From Akkermansiaceae bacterium UBA1518 (GTDB lineage: Bacteria > Verrucomicrobiota > Verrucomicrobiia > Verrucomicrobiales > Akkermansiaceae), in contig DCQM01000076.1 in the NCBI GenBank assembly GCA_002323895.1, positions 1 to 42,611 of the forward strand: a stretch of DNA of 42,611 bases, in the 5' to 3' direction. Below, one piece after another: positions 8,590 to 17,907 of the stretch. Under the pieces are notes generated by a model, which was not told where the DNA came from, did no database searches, and saw only the letters and a list, made by a program, of their open reading frames with translations. How positions within the stretch are numbered: the first letter of the stretch is position 1; each line of letters begins with the position of its first letter. The position numbers and the translations under genes are program-made.

Positions 8590-9855
8590 CTAACGAATGA
8601 TGGTTTGTTCCCGGTCGGGCCCAACCCCAACGTAGGAAACTGGAGCACCGGTAAGTTCCTCGATACGCGCCAGATAGTCTTTGGCGAGTTGCGGAAGGTC
8701 ATCGTAAGCGCGGCATGCAGTTGTGGATTCCTGCCAACCTGGGACCTCTTGGTAAACTGGGACAATGTCATCCCAGTGATCACGTTCGGCTGGTGGGAAT
8801 TCGTGAATCTCTCCATTAATGTTATAGCCAACACAAATCTTGATGGTCTCTCTGTCATCTAGGCCATCGAGAATAGTGACGGCGAGGTCTGTCACCCCGT
8901 TGACCATAACAGCATAGCGGATGAGGACGGTGTCGAGCCAGCCGCAGCGACGAGGACGGCCAGTGGTGGCGCCAAACTCCAAGCCACGGGAATGAAAGAA
9001 TTCGGCGATTTCGTCATTTTGCGCAGGGAAAGGTCCTGAGCCAACGCGGGTCGTATAGGCTTTGCAAACTCCAACGACTCGATCAATGGCATGCGGTGGC
9101 ATCCCAGAGCCGGTGCAAGCTCCCCCGGAGGTCGTGTTAGAGGATGTAACAAATGGATAAGTCCCGAAGTCTATATCGAGGAATGTCCCTTGCGCGCCTT
9201 CGAAGAGAACAGTTTCACCCTTTTTCCACGAGGTGTGGACGACTGGTATAACGTTGGCAAAGTGGGGCCTCAGCCGATCAATCGCCTCCTCTACTTCATG
9301 GAAAACAGCGTCAGTCTCAAAAGTTGGAAGGTCAAAGTGGGCGAGGGTTCGGTTCGCTTCCCTGAGTCGAGTGGAGATTAATTCCTTGGCTTTCTCTGGA
9401 TTGCGGAAGTCGGCTAAACGAAGGCCAATCCGGTTTGCTTTATCGGCGTAGGTTGGACCGATCCCTCGCTTGGTTGTGCCAATCTTTTTATCGCCAAGCG
9501 ACATCTCACGAGCAGCATCAAGCTCGCGATGGTATGGAAGGACCACGTGAGCGCGGTCTGAAATGAGGAGTTTTTCAGGGGTGATAGCAATTCCCTCAGC
9601 TTCTAGGCCCTCAATTTCCTTGCATAGCCCGACTGGATCCATGACGACTCCGTTCCCAATAACACATTGTTTATCCCATAGAATTCCGGAAGGGATTAGG
9701 TGAAGAATATATTTTTTACCCTTTGCGATTACGGTATGACCGGCGTTGTTTCCGCCTTGTCCACGAACCACAAGGTCAGCATCTTCAGTTAGGAAATCTA
9801 CGATTTTGCCTTTTCCTTCGTCGCCCCACTGGAGGCCGCAAATGATGGTATTCAT
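8590..9855 (-). CDS. purA: Adenylosuccinate synthetase
   Basis: It joins IMP and aspartate with GTP to form adenylosuccinate, the first committed step to AMP. The 421-residue length is typical. Visible motifs are GDEGKGK (residues 11-17, catalytic Asp12), GQGGNNAGHTV with His40, KRGIGPTYADK, the FEGAQGTFLDIDFGTYPFVT stretch, and a C-terminal VSYVGVGPDREQTI. The start is ATG at 9855, 12 nt after carA. It is followed by uppS after 9 nt, so it belongs to the carA-led operon. Confidence 0.97.
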   Translation of the reverse strand: MNTIICGLQWGDEGKGKIVDFLTEDADLVVRGQGGNNAGHTVIAKGKKYILHLIPSGILWDKQCVIGNGVVMDPVGLCKEIEGLEAEGIAITPEKLLISDRAHVVLPYHRELDAAREMSLGDKKIGTTKRGIGPTYADKANRIGLRLADFRNPEKAKELISTRLREANRTLAHFDLPTFETDAVFHEVEEAIDRLRPHFANVIPVVHTSWKKGETVLFEGAQGTFLDIDFGTYPFVTSSNTTSGGACTGSGMPPHAIDRVVGVCKAYTTRVGSGPFPAQNDEIAEFFHSRGLEFGATTGRPRRCGWLDTVLIRYAVMVNGVTDLAVTILDGLDDRETIKICVGYNINGEIHEFPPAERDHWDDIVPVYQEVPGWQESTTACRAYDDLPQLAKDYLARIEELTGAPVSYVGVGPDREQTIIR

Positions 9856-9867
9856 TTTTAAAAGTAA

Positions 9868-11010
9868 TTAGTTCGAGGATTCGATGAGTTCGATAAATTC
9901 ATCGAAAAACCCTTTGTCATCATTAGGGCCAGGGGCGGCCTCGGGGTGATGTTGGACCGAGAAAACAGGATCTTTGGTGCTCCGCATTCCTTCTACTGTT
10001 TGGTCGTTGAGGTTGACGTGGGTCACCTCGACGAAATCTGGTAGTGATTTATCGTCCGTTGCGAAGCCGTGATTCTGTGCGGTTATGGCTACCTTGCCAG
10101 ACCGAAGGTCTTTGACCGGGTGGTTTCCTCCGCGGTGCCCAAATTTGAGTTTGTAGGTGGTGCCACCGAAACAGTGGGTCAGAATTTGATGTCCTAGACA
10201 TATTCCAAAGACAGGAACTTGCCCGATGAGTTGTTTTACTTCTTCGTGGATGTAGGTGAGTGCCGCAGGATCTCCAGGCCCGTTTGAAAGGAAGACCCCG
10301 TCGGGATTCTTTGCCAGAACTTCACTTGCAGGTGTCCTTGAATTCACGACTTCAACTTCAAAGCCAGATTGTCGGAGCGAGCGGAGAATGTTGTGTTTTA
10401 TGCCAAAATCGTAAGCAACGATACGATATTTAACGGGAGGAAGTTCGATGTAATTAGTGTCCTGATTTGTGGTGACACTTGGAATGGTCCAAAGCCGGGA
10501 TTCACCTTCCCAAAGGTATGGGGTTTTGGTTGAAACTTCTTTGACAAAATCGCTGCCTTCCATTGGCGGGGCTTCGTTGGCAGTTTTGATTGCAGCCTGT
10601 TCTGAGAGTTCGGTAGTAATGACGGCTCGCATCGCTCCCTTATCACGTAGGTGTTTTGTGAGCGCGCGCGTATCAATGTCTTCGATGCCGATGATCCGGT
10701 GCTCCTTGAAATATTCCGCTAAGGACTGTTGCGAGCGCCAAGAAGAGGGGGCTTCGCAGAGTTCGCCAATCACGAAACCACGAACGTGGGGTGAACCTGA
10801 TTCGGCATCTTCGGCGTTGACTCCATAATTTCCCTGAAGGGGATAGGTCATTGTTACGATTTGTCCCCGGTAAGAGGGGTCGGTAATGATTTCCTGATAC
10901 CCGGTCATTGAGGTATTAAAGCAGATCTCTCCAGAGGTTGTTCCAGAGTGACCAAAGGCACGACCGTGGAAGGTGCGACCGTCTTCAAGAGCAAGGATGG
11001 CGTTCGTCAA
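9868..11010 (-). CDS. carA: Carbamoyl-phosphate synthase, small (glutaminase) subunit
   Basis: It hydrolyses glutamine and channels ammonia to CarB, which is not in the window, for pyrimidine and arginine synthesis. The 380-residue protein has the N-terminal CarA domain (ILALEDGRTFHGRAFG, STSMTGYQE-like NTSMTGYQEIITDPSY) and a class I amidotransferase domain with nucleophile Cys271 in FGICLGHQI, and His/Glu in VQHHPEAAPGP. The start is a TTG codon at 11010: it gives the family N-terminus, the frame continues upstream to a TAA with no ATG or GTG, and no clear Shine-Dalgarno is seen. It is the first gene of the minus-strand cluster; the 231 nt before it are shared with the divergent DUF1800 gene. 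Confidence 0.95.
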   Translation of the reverse strand: MTNAILALEDGRTFHGRAFGHSGTTSGEICFNTSMTGYQEIITDPSYRGQIVTMTYPLQGNYGVNAEDAESGSPHVRGFVIGELCEAPSSWRSQQSLAEYFKEHRIIGIEDIDTRALTKHLRDKGAMRAVITTELSEQAAIKTANEAPPMEGSDFVKEVSTKTPYLWEGESRLWTIPSVTTNQDTNYIELPPVKYRIVAYDFGIKHNILRSLRQSGFEVEVVNSRTPASEVLAKNPDGVFLSNGPGDPAALTYIHEEVKQLIGQVPVFGICLGHQILTHCFGGTTYKLKFGHRGGNHPVKDLRSGKVAITAQNHGFATDDKSLPDFVEVTHVNLNDQTVEGMRSTKDPVFSVQHHPEAAPGPNDDKGFFDEFIELIESSN

Positions 11011-11241
11011 GGCGGCGAGATTAGAGGCTAGCAGAAGGTTTGGTGCAAGAGCTTCTTTTGACCTGAGATAGGTTTTAATTGGGAAATTGCGATGGAGTTG
11101 AATTTACCAATAAGTATGTGATCTTCCTAATGAACACTCGGGAGTTTGTTAATTTCTCGATATTTAAGGTAAAAACATACTCCCTAAAAGTGATTTTCTC
11201 ATAGGTTTATCATTTTCATTGGGTTATCCCTTTAGCATTAA

Positions 11242-13353
11242 ATGAAAGTCCTGATAGTTGTAATAGCGTTATTTGCTTTCCCTTCGGTTCTATTTGGAGT
11301 GGTTGATTTTAATGGGAATGGGGTATCGGAATTTTGGGAGCTTCAATACAAGGGAACAGTTGCGAATGATTTTGATTCCGATAACGATGGTATTTCAAAT
11401 CTGGCTGAGGGAATTGCTGGGACAGACCCCCACGACCCCGCTAGTGTTTTAGCCCTTGGACATCCGTCTTTCGATGGGGCCGAAGTTCGATTTTCTTGGT
11501 CAGCTGAAGCCGGGAAAAGTTATCGACTTGAGCGTTGGGATCCAGCTGCAAACAGTTGGATCGAAGCCGCCTCGATTCTTCCTTTGAGTATTGCAGCGAT
11601 TCAAACGGTTACATTGGACCGTTTAGATGGTGGTATTTTCCGCCTTGTGTCTGCTGACGTAGACATGGATGGAGACGGTTTGAGTGCCTGGGAAGAGATT
11701 CTCATCGGAACTAGCGATGGAAGTGCGGCTGGCGTTAATGGTTCTGGTGAGGGTGATTTTGTGACCGCTCTCCGTGCTCTCGAATCCGAAGAGGGTTTGG
11801 TTCTAAGCAACGGAACACGACTCGATAGAAGATTGCCGAGTGAGAAAGAGGCAGCCCGTTTCTTGCTGAGGGCAAGTTTTGGCCCTACCGATGAATCAAT
11901 CGAGGAGGTTATGTCAATGGGTTTGACAGGTTGGATTGATAACCAAGCGACGATTTCGACGACACGCCTGCAGACCTCCATCGCAAGGAATGCTCTACCC
12001 ATAAATAGTTCTAGAGGACGTGATGGTTGGTGGAGATCTGCTAATATTGCGCCCGACCAATTGAGACAGAGAATGGCCTATGCGCTTAGCCAAATTCTTG
12101 TTGTGAATTTTCAGGGGGGAAGTGTCATCGGCGACAACTACCTTATCCAAGCTCGCTACTATGATATTTTCACGACAGGAGCGTTTGGTTCGTATCGAAA
12201 TATTCTTGAAAAAGTAACTTATAGTCCTGCGATGGGATTTTACTTGTCCCATCTAAATAATCGAAAGTCCGATGACCCAGTGAATCCAACACGTTTCCCT
12301 GATGAAAATTTTGCTCGCGAAATCATGCAGCTTTTCACAATTGGGTTATGGGAGCTGAATTGGGATGGCTCACGTAAGCTGGATCAAGATGGGAACTTCA
12401 TTCCGACTTACGGTAATCAAACAATCACCGAGATGGCCAGGGTGTTTACCGGAATGAGCCACTCAACCACCAATAACGGAAGGGCTGCGACAAGTTTTTA
12501 CGACGTGGCTCGGGGGAACGACTATCTATATGACATGAAGGTTTGGGATGAGGAACACGAGACTGGTCCCAAATCAATCGTTAATGGGGTTCAATTAGAT
12601 GGCAGTCAGACGGGCGAAGAAGAGGTTCAAGCTGCTTTGGATGCTTTGTTGGAGCATCCCTCACTTCCACCATTTTTGAGTAGGCTTCTAATCCAACGTT
12701 TTACTAGCTCCAATCCATCTGCAGCCTATTTAGCCCGAGTCTCAAGAGTTTGGTTAGACGATTCGACTGGTGAATCGGCTGATTTAGGGGAGGTGATCAA
12801 AGCGATCTTGCTCGATCCCGAGATTCTTAGTGCTAGCGCTTATCAATACCGCGGGAAGGTTCGTGAGCCGATCATCCGTTATGCAAGCTTAGCTAGAGCA
12901 TTTAATCTTGCTTCCGAAAATGGGAAATATTCGACTAATCAACCACGACTTAACGATGACTTCGGTCAGTTTCCGATGCTTTCACCGAGCGTTTTTAATT
13001 TCTATCTTCCGGACTTTGCGCCAGAAGGAGAGTTTCGCATGGCTGGAATGGTAAGTCCGGAACTCCAACTCGCTTCGTTGTCACAGCTGCTGCGATCGGA
13101 TTCGCAATTTGCGGCTTCAGTGGAGGAGTCGGGTGTTTCTGGAAGTTTTGATCTCACGACAGAGTTGGCACTCGTCAATGAGCCAAGTGCCTTAGTTGAG
13201 AGGGTTGATCTGCTCATGACAGGTGGCCGGCTCAAGGCTGATACAAAGGTTATGATTTTGAATGCCGTGCAAAGTGAAGTCACTGACCTAGAAAAGGTTC
13301 GAACAGCGATCTACTTAGTGAGCCAATCGATGGAATGTATCGTTTTAAATTGA
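11242..13353 (+). CDS. Exported DUF1800 protein with calcium-binding TSP3-like repeats
   Basis: A signal peptide (residues 1 to about 19, VLIVVIALFAFPSVLFG) precedes Asp/Asn-rich calcium-binding segments: DFNGNGVSEFWE, DSDNDGISNLAEGIAGTDP (about 46-65) and DVDMDGDGLSAWEE (about 136-150), which resemble thrombospondin type 3 or dockerin loops. The DUF1800 domain fills the rest (about 200-690), with the opening EKEAARFLLRASFGPT, an RQRMAYALSQILVV helix, ENFAREIMQLFTIGLW and REPIIRYASLARAF. DUF1800 is abundant in Planctomycetota and Verrucomicrobiota and has no proven reaction. Its stop overlaps the start of the DUF1501 gene (TGATG), the usual partner, so the two products probably act together outside the cytoplasm. 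Confidence 0.9.
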   Translation: MKVLIVVIALFAFPSVLFGVVDFNGNGVSEFWELQYKGTVANDFDSDNDGISNLAEGIAGTDPHDPASVLALGHPSFDGAEVRFSWSAEAGKSYRLERWDPAANSWIEAASILPLSIAAIQTVTLDRLDGGIFRLVSADVDMDGDGLSAWEEILIGTSDGSAAGVNGSGEGDFVTALRALESEEGLVLSNGTRLDRRLPSEKEAARFLLRASFGPTDESIEEVMSMGLTGWIDNQATISTTRLQTSIARNALPINSSRGRDGWWRSANIAPDQLRQRMAYALSQILVVNFQGGSVIGDNYLIQARYYDIFTTGAFGSYRNILEKVTYSPAMGFYLSHLNNRKSDDPVNPTRFPDENFAREIMQLFTIGLWELNWDGSRKLDQDGNFIPTYGNQTITEMARVFTGMSHSTTNNGRAATSFYDVARGNDYLYDMKVWDEEHETGPKSIVNGVQLDGSQTGEEEVQAALDALLEHPSLPPFLSRLLIQRFTSSNPSAAYLARVSRVWLDDSTGESADLGEVIKAILLDPEILSASAYQYRGKVREPIIRYASLARAFNLASENGKYSTNQPRLNDDFGQFPMLSPSVFNFYLPDFAPEGEFRMAGMVSPELQLASLSQLLRSDSQFAASVEESGVSGSFDLTTELALVNEPSALVERVDLLMTGGRLKADTKVMILNAVQSEVTDLEKVRTAIYLVSQSMECIVLN

Positions 13354-14777
13354 TGAAAAATAAGCAGCAATATGGTCGCGTAAATCGGCGGGGCTTTCTT
13401 GGACAGGCAAGTTGTTCGGCAATAGGGTCTACCTCGCTTCTTTCTTCGTTGATTAATCTGCGGCTTACCGGATCGTTGGCGGGGGCTGACACTGATGATG
13501 GCGAAGACTATAAAGCTCTAGTCTGTGTCTTTCTAGCTGGTGGGAATGACTCCTTCAACATGTTGACACCAGTTGACGCTTCACAAGGCTATCCCGAATA
13601 TCTGGCGGCACGCGGCGATGTTGCTCTTCCTCAAACTGATTTTACTCCAATCGGAGATACTCTGCCTTCTCCGGATGGTCGGACTCTTGGTTTAAATGTA
13701 GAAATGCCTGAGCTGAAAGCTCTTTTTGATTCGGGAAAAGCATCTTTTATAAATAACGTCGGAACGCTCGTTGAGCCGGTCACAAAGCTTGGAATTCAAA
13801 ATCAATCAGCGAACTTGCCTCTCGGGCTCTATTCGCATTCCGACCAACAGCTCCACTGGCAGTCGGGACTTCCTACCAATCGCTCGCCCCTCAACGGGTG
13901 GGGCGCGCGCTTAGCAGATCTTCTAGATGACTTAAATGGCGAGAGTCAGGTTTCAATGAATGTGTCTCTTGCTGGGACTAATATTTTTCAAAGCGGCGGT
14001 TCAAGCTCGGTTCTTTCCAGAGGTGCTTCTAATATTCCCGAGATTCGGCAGTGGAACCGATGGGTTTACCGACACAAGAGGACGGCTCAGGAATCAATTC
14101 TTGATGCGCAGTATCAAAATGCCTTTGAGAGATCATTCGCTACTTCGAAAAAAAATGCGATTGCTGCAAGTGCCGAATATCGGGCAGCGCTGGAATCTCA
14201 GGATCCAATCATTACTGAGTTTAATACCTCAAATACTTTGGCCATCCAATTGAAGGCCGTTGCGGAAACAATCTCTGCTCGGGGACCGCTGTCTAAAAGG
14301 CGTCAGACTTTCTTTGTCGAGCTTGGTGGGTGGGATCATCATAATGGATTAGATGATCATCCTGCGATGCTTGGACAAGTAAGCGAGGCAGTTGGCCAAT
14401 TTTATCAAGCTATGGTCGATTTGGAGTTGGAGGACCAGGTCACTCTCTTTACTGCCTCGGATTTTGGCAGGACCTTAACGCCAAATGGGAATGGAACCGA
14501 TCATGCTTGGGGAGGAAATCAGTTTGTTGTGGGGGGCTGTGTTGACGGCGGCAAGTTCTTTGGGGATTACCCATCACTAGATCTCGGAAATGACTTAGAT
14601 ACTGGACGTGGGCGATTCATTCCCACCACTTCTGTTGATGAGTACATTGCTGATCTGGCACTTTGGATGGGGGTTTCTGCAACTAATGTGAGGGATTTGG
14701 TTCTTCCGAATTTGTCTAATTTTCATGATGTTGTTGAAAGTGGAGCGCCGCTTGGTTTTATGAAAATGGACGGATGA
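13353..14777 (+). CDS. DUF1501 family protein with Tat-type signal
   Basis: I chose the ATG at 13353, which overlaps the TGA of the DUF1800 gene; an in-frame ATG at 13335 would add six residues. The N-terminus has a twin-arginine motif (NRRGFLGQASCSAIG), so export in folded form is likely. The DUF1501 fold belongs to the alkaline-phosphatase/sulfatase superfamily: CVFLAGGNDSFNML near the start, FFVELGGWDHHNG (candidate metal ligands) about two thirds along, and TLFTASDFGRT followed by a GTDHAWGGNQFVVGG stretch near the end. Whether it is hydrolytic is unproven. It is translationally coupled on both sides: the next gene overlaps its stop by 4 nt. Confidence 0.92.
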   Translation: MKNKQQYGRVNRRGFLGQASCSAIGSTSLLSSLINLRLTGSLAGADTDDGEDYKALVCVFLAGGNDSFNMLTPVDASQGYPEYLAARGDVALPQTDFTPIGDTLPSPDGRTLGLNVEMPELKALFDSGKASFINNVGTLVEPVTKLGIQNQSANLPLGLYSHSDQQLHWQSGLPTNRSPLNGWGARLADLLDDLNGESQVSMNVSLAGTNIFQSGGSSSVLSRGASNIPEIRQWNRWVYRHKRTAQESILDAQYQNAFERSFATSKKNAIAASAEYRAALESQDPIITEFNTSNTLAIQLKAVAETISARGPLSKRRQTFFVELGGWDHHNGLDDHPAMLGQVSEAVGQFYQAMVDLELEDQVTLFTASDFGRTLTPNGNGTDHAWGGNQFVVGGCVDGGKFFGDYPSLDLGNDLDTGRGRFIPTTSVDEYIADLALWMGVSATNVRDLVLPNLSNFHDVVESGAPLGFMKMDG

Positions 14778-15268
14778 GGAAATTTGGTGCAGTTGTTCTA
14801 CTGTTGATTCTTGGTTTTATCCTATCAAGAATTGGGGGGCCAACCTCAGAAGGTGGCGGTGTGATCAAGGGGCCTGAAACCGTTGCTCGATCCGCTGGGG
14901 AGTCCGAGCAAGTCAGATTTCTGGGTGAAAACCCATTTACTCTCGAATACGGAAAGTCAAATGGCGATATTAAGCGCGATCTAGAAGCGCTTCGGGATGT
15001 CGTGATTGACTGTCAGTCGCTCATAAAAAATTTTGACGCCTTTCACTTGCCTGGAAATCCTGAGATCATCCGTTTCCTACAAGGGGAAAACCCGGAAAAT
15101 CTTGCTTGGATTCCAGCAGAGCATTCGCTCATTAAGAGTGATATCGGGTTGTTGGACCGAAATGGAAATGCAGTCTTTTTTCATCGCTTAAGCGGCCTTC
15201 AAATTGAATACCGTTCCGCAGGTGCTGATGGTAAGCACTGGACCGATGATGATGTTGTTGTGCGTTAG
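14774..15268 (+). CDS. Small membrane-anchored protein ending in a pseudopilin-like Asp-rich tail
   Basis: The 164-residue product starts with ATG inside the ATGA overlap with the DUF1501 stop. It has one N-terminal hydrophobic segment (residues 5-20, GAVVLLLILGFILSRI), then a soluble domain of unknown family. The last residues read SAGADGKHWTDDDVVV, which resembles the calcium-binding SAGPDG...TDDDI end of type II secretion major pseudopilins, but the conserved pilin N-terminus (Phe/Glu5) is missing, so it is not a pilin. By context it is an accessory to the DUF1800/DUF1501 pair. Confidence 0.65.
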   Translation: MRKFGAVVLLLILGFILSRIGGPTSEGGGVIKGPETVARSAGESEQVRFLGENPFTLEYGKSNGDIKRDLEALRDVVIDCQSLIKNFDAFHLPGNPEIIRFLQGENPENLAWIPAEHSLIKSDIGLLDRNGNAVFFHRLSGLQIEYRSAGADGKHWTDDDVVVR

Positions 15269-15283
15269 GAATTAATCTTTGGG

Positions 15284-16444
15284 CTACTCCACTCGTAATC
15301 TGGAAAGTGTGGTCAGTGCATAACCTGTTCCGTATGGTTGGTGGTAGTCATAAAGAGGGTAGTCCCACCAAGAACCATCTTTTTCCTGTTTGCTTAGGAT
15401 GTGCCGGGCGAGGTGGGGGATGTAATTTTTCTGACGATCATCGGGAAGCATCTGTAGGCACTCGGTAGCGTAGTAAAACCCGTAGTAGTAGAAGTAACCA
15501 GATATTGAAAAGTGGGTCTCGTGAGGAATAGGTCGTTTGCGGCCAATATCAAACCAACCCTCTCTGAGGCAAAGTCGATGAAGCCAGTGTTCAATAAGCC
15601 TATCGGTGATTCGCTCATCCCCGAATTTCCGCATTGCAGCCATACAGACCTGCGAGCGTCCCAGTGAACCTGCGGGACGATTGATTCCGTATCTTGGACG
15701 ATAACGGTGATCGTAAGAGTAAACAAATGACCAATCCGGTGTTCGTTGCTTGTTGATTGAAACAAGGCCACGTTTGATTTCTCTTTCGGGAATCAAAAGG
15801 CCAAAAGTTTCTTGCGCATCTTTCATGCCAAGCAGAACGGTTGCCGTAGTAAACGAAGTTGGGATGCCTGAGAAATGGGCGGTATGGTTGTCGAAATCTA
15901 GGTATCCCCAGCCCCCGTTAACATCCTCGGTTTTGATCAGCATTTCAATTTGCTTGGCGGCGAGTTGTTTGAGGAGGGAGAGTTTGGTTTCGTCGCCAGT
16001 CCGATAAACGTAAAGATCGGCAATCGCGCGCAGCCCGTAAGCATGTCCCCAAACATTGTAAGTTGTTGTTGGATCGAGGTGTCTTAGTTTTGGGAGTTTT
16101 TCAAAGAGCCACGCTTCCGCTTTGTCGATGGCAGTAACAACCTCTGGTCGCCGGTCTTTACTGTCTAGTAATCCGCTGAGAGCGAGGGTTGATGCGCCTG
16201 TTCGGAAAGCGAGATGTGAATCGGGAACTGGCGCGTATATATTTAGCCCTTTCGTGCGTGTGGGGCCACCCCACGAGCCGTCCTTGTTCTGTTTGCTGAC
16301 CAGATAATCAACGCCCCGCTTAATTGAGGTCTCTAGTTCACCTTCTTTGAGGGCCTCAATCGAAGGAAGCGGTCCAAGCTTTGCCAAGCTCTGAGCACCG
16401 ACCTTGAAGAATAAAAAAGTTGAAGCGATGAACAGAAGCCGCAT
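15284..16444 (-). CDS. Exported prenyltransferase/squalene-cyclase-fold protein
   Basis: The 386-residue protein has an N-terminal hydrophobic segment that looks like a signal peptide (residues 1-18) and then an alpha/alpha-barrel of the terpene cyclase/protein prenyltransferase type. QW-like repeats are visible: YLVSKQNKDGSWGGP near the N-terminus, NGGWGYLDFD in the middle and ILSKQEKDGSWWDYPLYDY close to the C-terminus. The DxDD acid motif of class II cyclases is absent, and the likely export is at odds with a standard hopene cyclase, so the reaction is unknown; it may be a glycan- or lipid-binding barrel. It is the last gene of a three-gene run, 18 nt after the adaptor gene, and converges with the DUF1501 operon at a 15-nt gap. 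Confidence 0.75.
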   Translation of the reverse strand: MRLLFIASTFLFFKVGAQSLAKLGPLPSIEALKEGELETSIKRGVDYLVSKQNKDGSWGGPTRTKGLNIYAPVPDSHLAFRTGASTLALSGLLDSKDRRPEVVTAIDKAEAWLFEKLPKLRHLDPTTTYNVWGHAYGLRAIADLYVYRTGDETKLSLLKQLAAKQIEMLIKTEDVNGGWGYLDFDNHTAHFSGIPTSFTTATVLLGMKDAQETFGLLIPEREIKRGLVSINKQRTPDWSFVYSYDHRYRPRYGINRPAGSLGRSQVCMAAMRKFGDERITDRLIEHWLHRLCLREGWFDIGRKRPIPHETHFSISGYFYYYGFYYATECLQMLPDDRQKNYIPHLARHILSKQEKDGSWWDYPLYDYHQPYGTGYALTTLSRLRVE

Positions 16445-16462
16445 GGTTTTAAAGGGGATAAT

Positions 16463-17893
16463 TTATTCCGTGCTATCTTTGGTAAGTGGCTCGGCATCTT
16501 CGGGGACAAAAATGACTTGATCAACTTCGAGGCCTTGGAGGATTTCGATATTCCCATTTACAATTCGACCGGTTTTGACTTCGCGTGTCTCGTGGTTACC
16601 ATCAGCCATTTTTAGTTTTACAGTCGATTTCCCACTATCCCGAGTAAGGGCATTTGGAGGAATGCTGATCGCATTTTCTTTACGATAAGTGATTAGTCTA
16701 ACCTTTCCCTTCATCCCCGTTACAATAGGAGAGTCTTTTGGAAGCTCAATGCTGAGTCCTAAGCCGTATCGCCCAGAGGTATCGGGTGCAACATCGATCC
16801 GGGTAAGAGTCACAGGGAAAGTGGTTTCTCCTAGCCCCTCGACTAAGGCGGTTCCTGTAGCTTTCGTAGGTAGCTTTAGGACGTCTTTTTGTGAGATAGC
16901 TCCTTGGAGAGTGAGGGTGCTTGTGTTCGGTATGAACGACATAAAGACGGTGTTCGCCGGGACAGATCCTGCTTTAAAAAGGTATTTTGAAGTTCCGTCA
17001 ATCGACCAAGAATTCTCGTCAATCTTTCCGTGATAGATTGTTCCATCTGCTGGCGCCTTCAGATTCATGAGCGCGCCATCGTCGATAAGTTCCTGTTGAT
17101 CTTGGTCCAACTTAGTATGGGATCTTTGAGTTTTGGTGAAAGCGAGTGTGGCCTCTTCAAGATCTCTAGGCAGATTGATTATACCGGTCTCGTAGGCCAG
17201 GAGTGCATCGGCGAATGCCCTTTCTAAATCGACAGCTTGTCTTGGAATTGTTTTTTCCAAAGCCCATTTTGAACTTAACTCGGCCTTTTTAACTGAAAAT
17301 TCGGCACTCTTCACTGAAGCGCGCTGGCGTTTAAGGATAATTTCCTCGGTCTCTTCGGTGATCCCGTCTTCCTTATACATTTTAAGAAGCTGTTTCAGCT
17401 CTTCTTCTTGGTAACTTAGGCTCCGTTGTGAGCGCTTTAGACTTTCGATGGCCTCTTCCTCTTGAAGTGCTTTGCCAGTCAGGGTGAAGTAATCAAAAGA
17501 TTCCTTAGCTCGGTCATGAGCCAACTTTAAACCTTCAAGTAGGCGTGGAGTGTTGGTCTTAAGGTCACCAAGCTGACGCTCCGCCCTTGCCAATGTGATT
17601 GCACGGACTTTGGCACCTTCTTTCGTTTCCGCGAGGTGGCGCTGATAGTTTTCAGCTTCGAACGCAATAATGACCTGATCTTTTTTTACACTAGCACCAT
17701 GCTTAACAAGATCTGCAATGATGAACTCCGACCACTGGTCTGGTTCGATCTTAAAAGTAAGAGGTTGTTTGGGAATAAAAGTAGCATCAAGCTCAAGGTT
17801 GGTCTCTAGAGTTCGTGCCTTTATCGTTATTTCTCGGCCAAAGGAATCGACAAAAAGAAGAGTAGGGAGAAAGAGGGAGTAAACTAATTTCAT
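16463..17893 (-). CDS. HlyD/RND-type periplasmic adaptor protein
   Basis: The 476 residues show a signal peptide (about 1-18), a biotinyl-lipoyl-like half motif (LVKHGASVKKDQVIIAFEAE), a long coiled-coil hairpin rich in Glu, Lys and Leu (about residues 85-260), the returning lipoyl half (LKAPADGTIYHGKI), a beta-barrel domain and a membrane-proximal domain (RKENAISIPPNALTRD, VKTGRIVNGNIEILQGLEV). That is the membrane fusion protein layout of tripartite efflux or secretion systems. No RND, ABC or MFS pump nor outer-membrane channel is adjacent. It lies 14 nt after the spermidine-synthase-like gene and 18 nt before the cyclase-fold gene. Confidence 0.85.
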   Translation of the reverse strand: MKLVYSLFLPTLLFVDSFGREITIKARTLETNLELDATFIPKQPLTFKIEPDQWSEFIIADLVKHGASVKKDQVIIAFEAENYQRHLAETKEGAKVRAITLARAERQLGDLKTNTPRLLEGLKLAHDRAKESFDYFTLTGKALQEEEAIESLKRSQRSLSYQEEELKQLLKMYKEDGITEETEEIILKRQRASVKSAEFSVKKAELSSKWALEKTIPRQAVDLERAFADALLAYETGIINLPRDLEEATLAFTKTQRSHTKLDQDQQELIDDGALMNLKAPADGTIYHGKIDENSWSIDGTSKYLFKAGSVPANTVFMSFIPNTSTLTLQGAISQKDVLKLPTKATGTALVEGLGETTFPVTLTRIDVAPDTSGRYGLGLSIELPKDSPIVTGMKGKVRLITYRKENAISIPPNALTRDSGKSTVKLKMADGNHETREVKTGRIVNGNIEILQGLEVDQVIFVPEDAEPLTKDSTE

Positions 17894-17907
17894 TGGAAAA
17901 TTTATTC

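Noticed and set aside
14774..15268. Type II secretion pseudopilin
   Set aside because: Only the C-terminal Asp-rich tail is similar; the prepilin cleavage site and Glu5 are missing.
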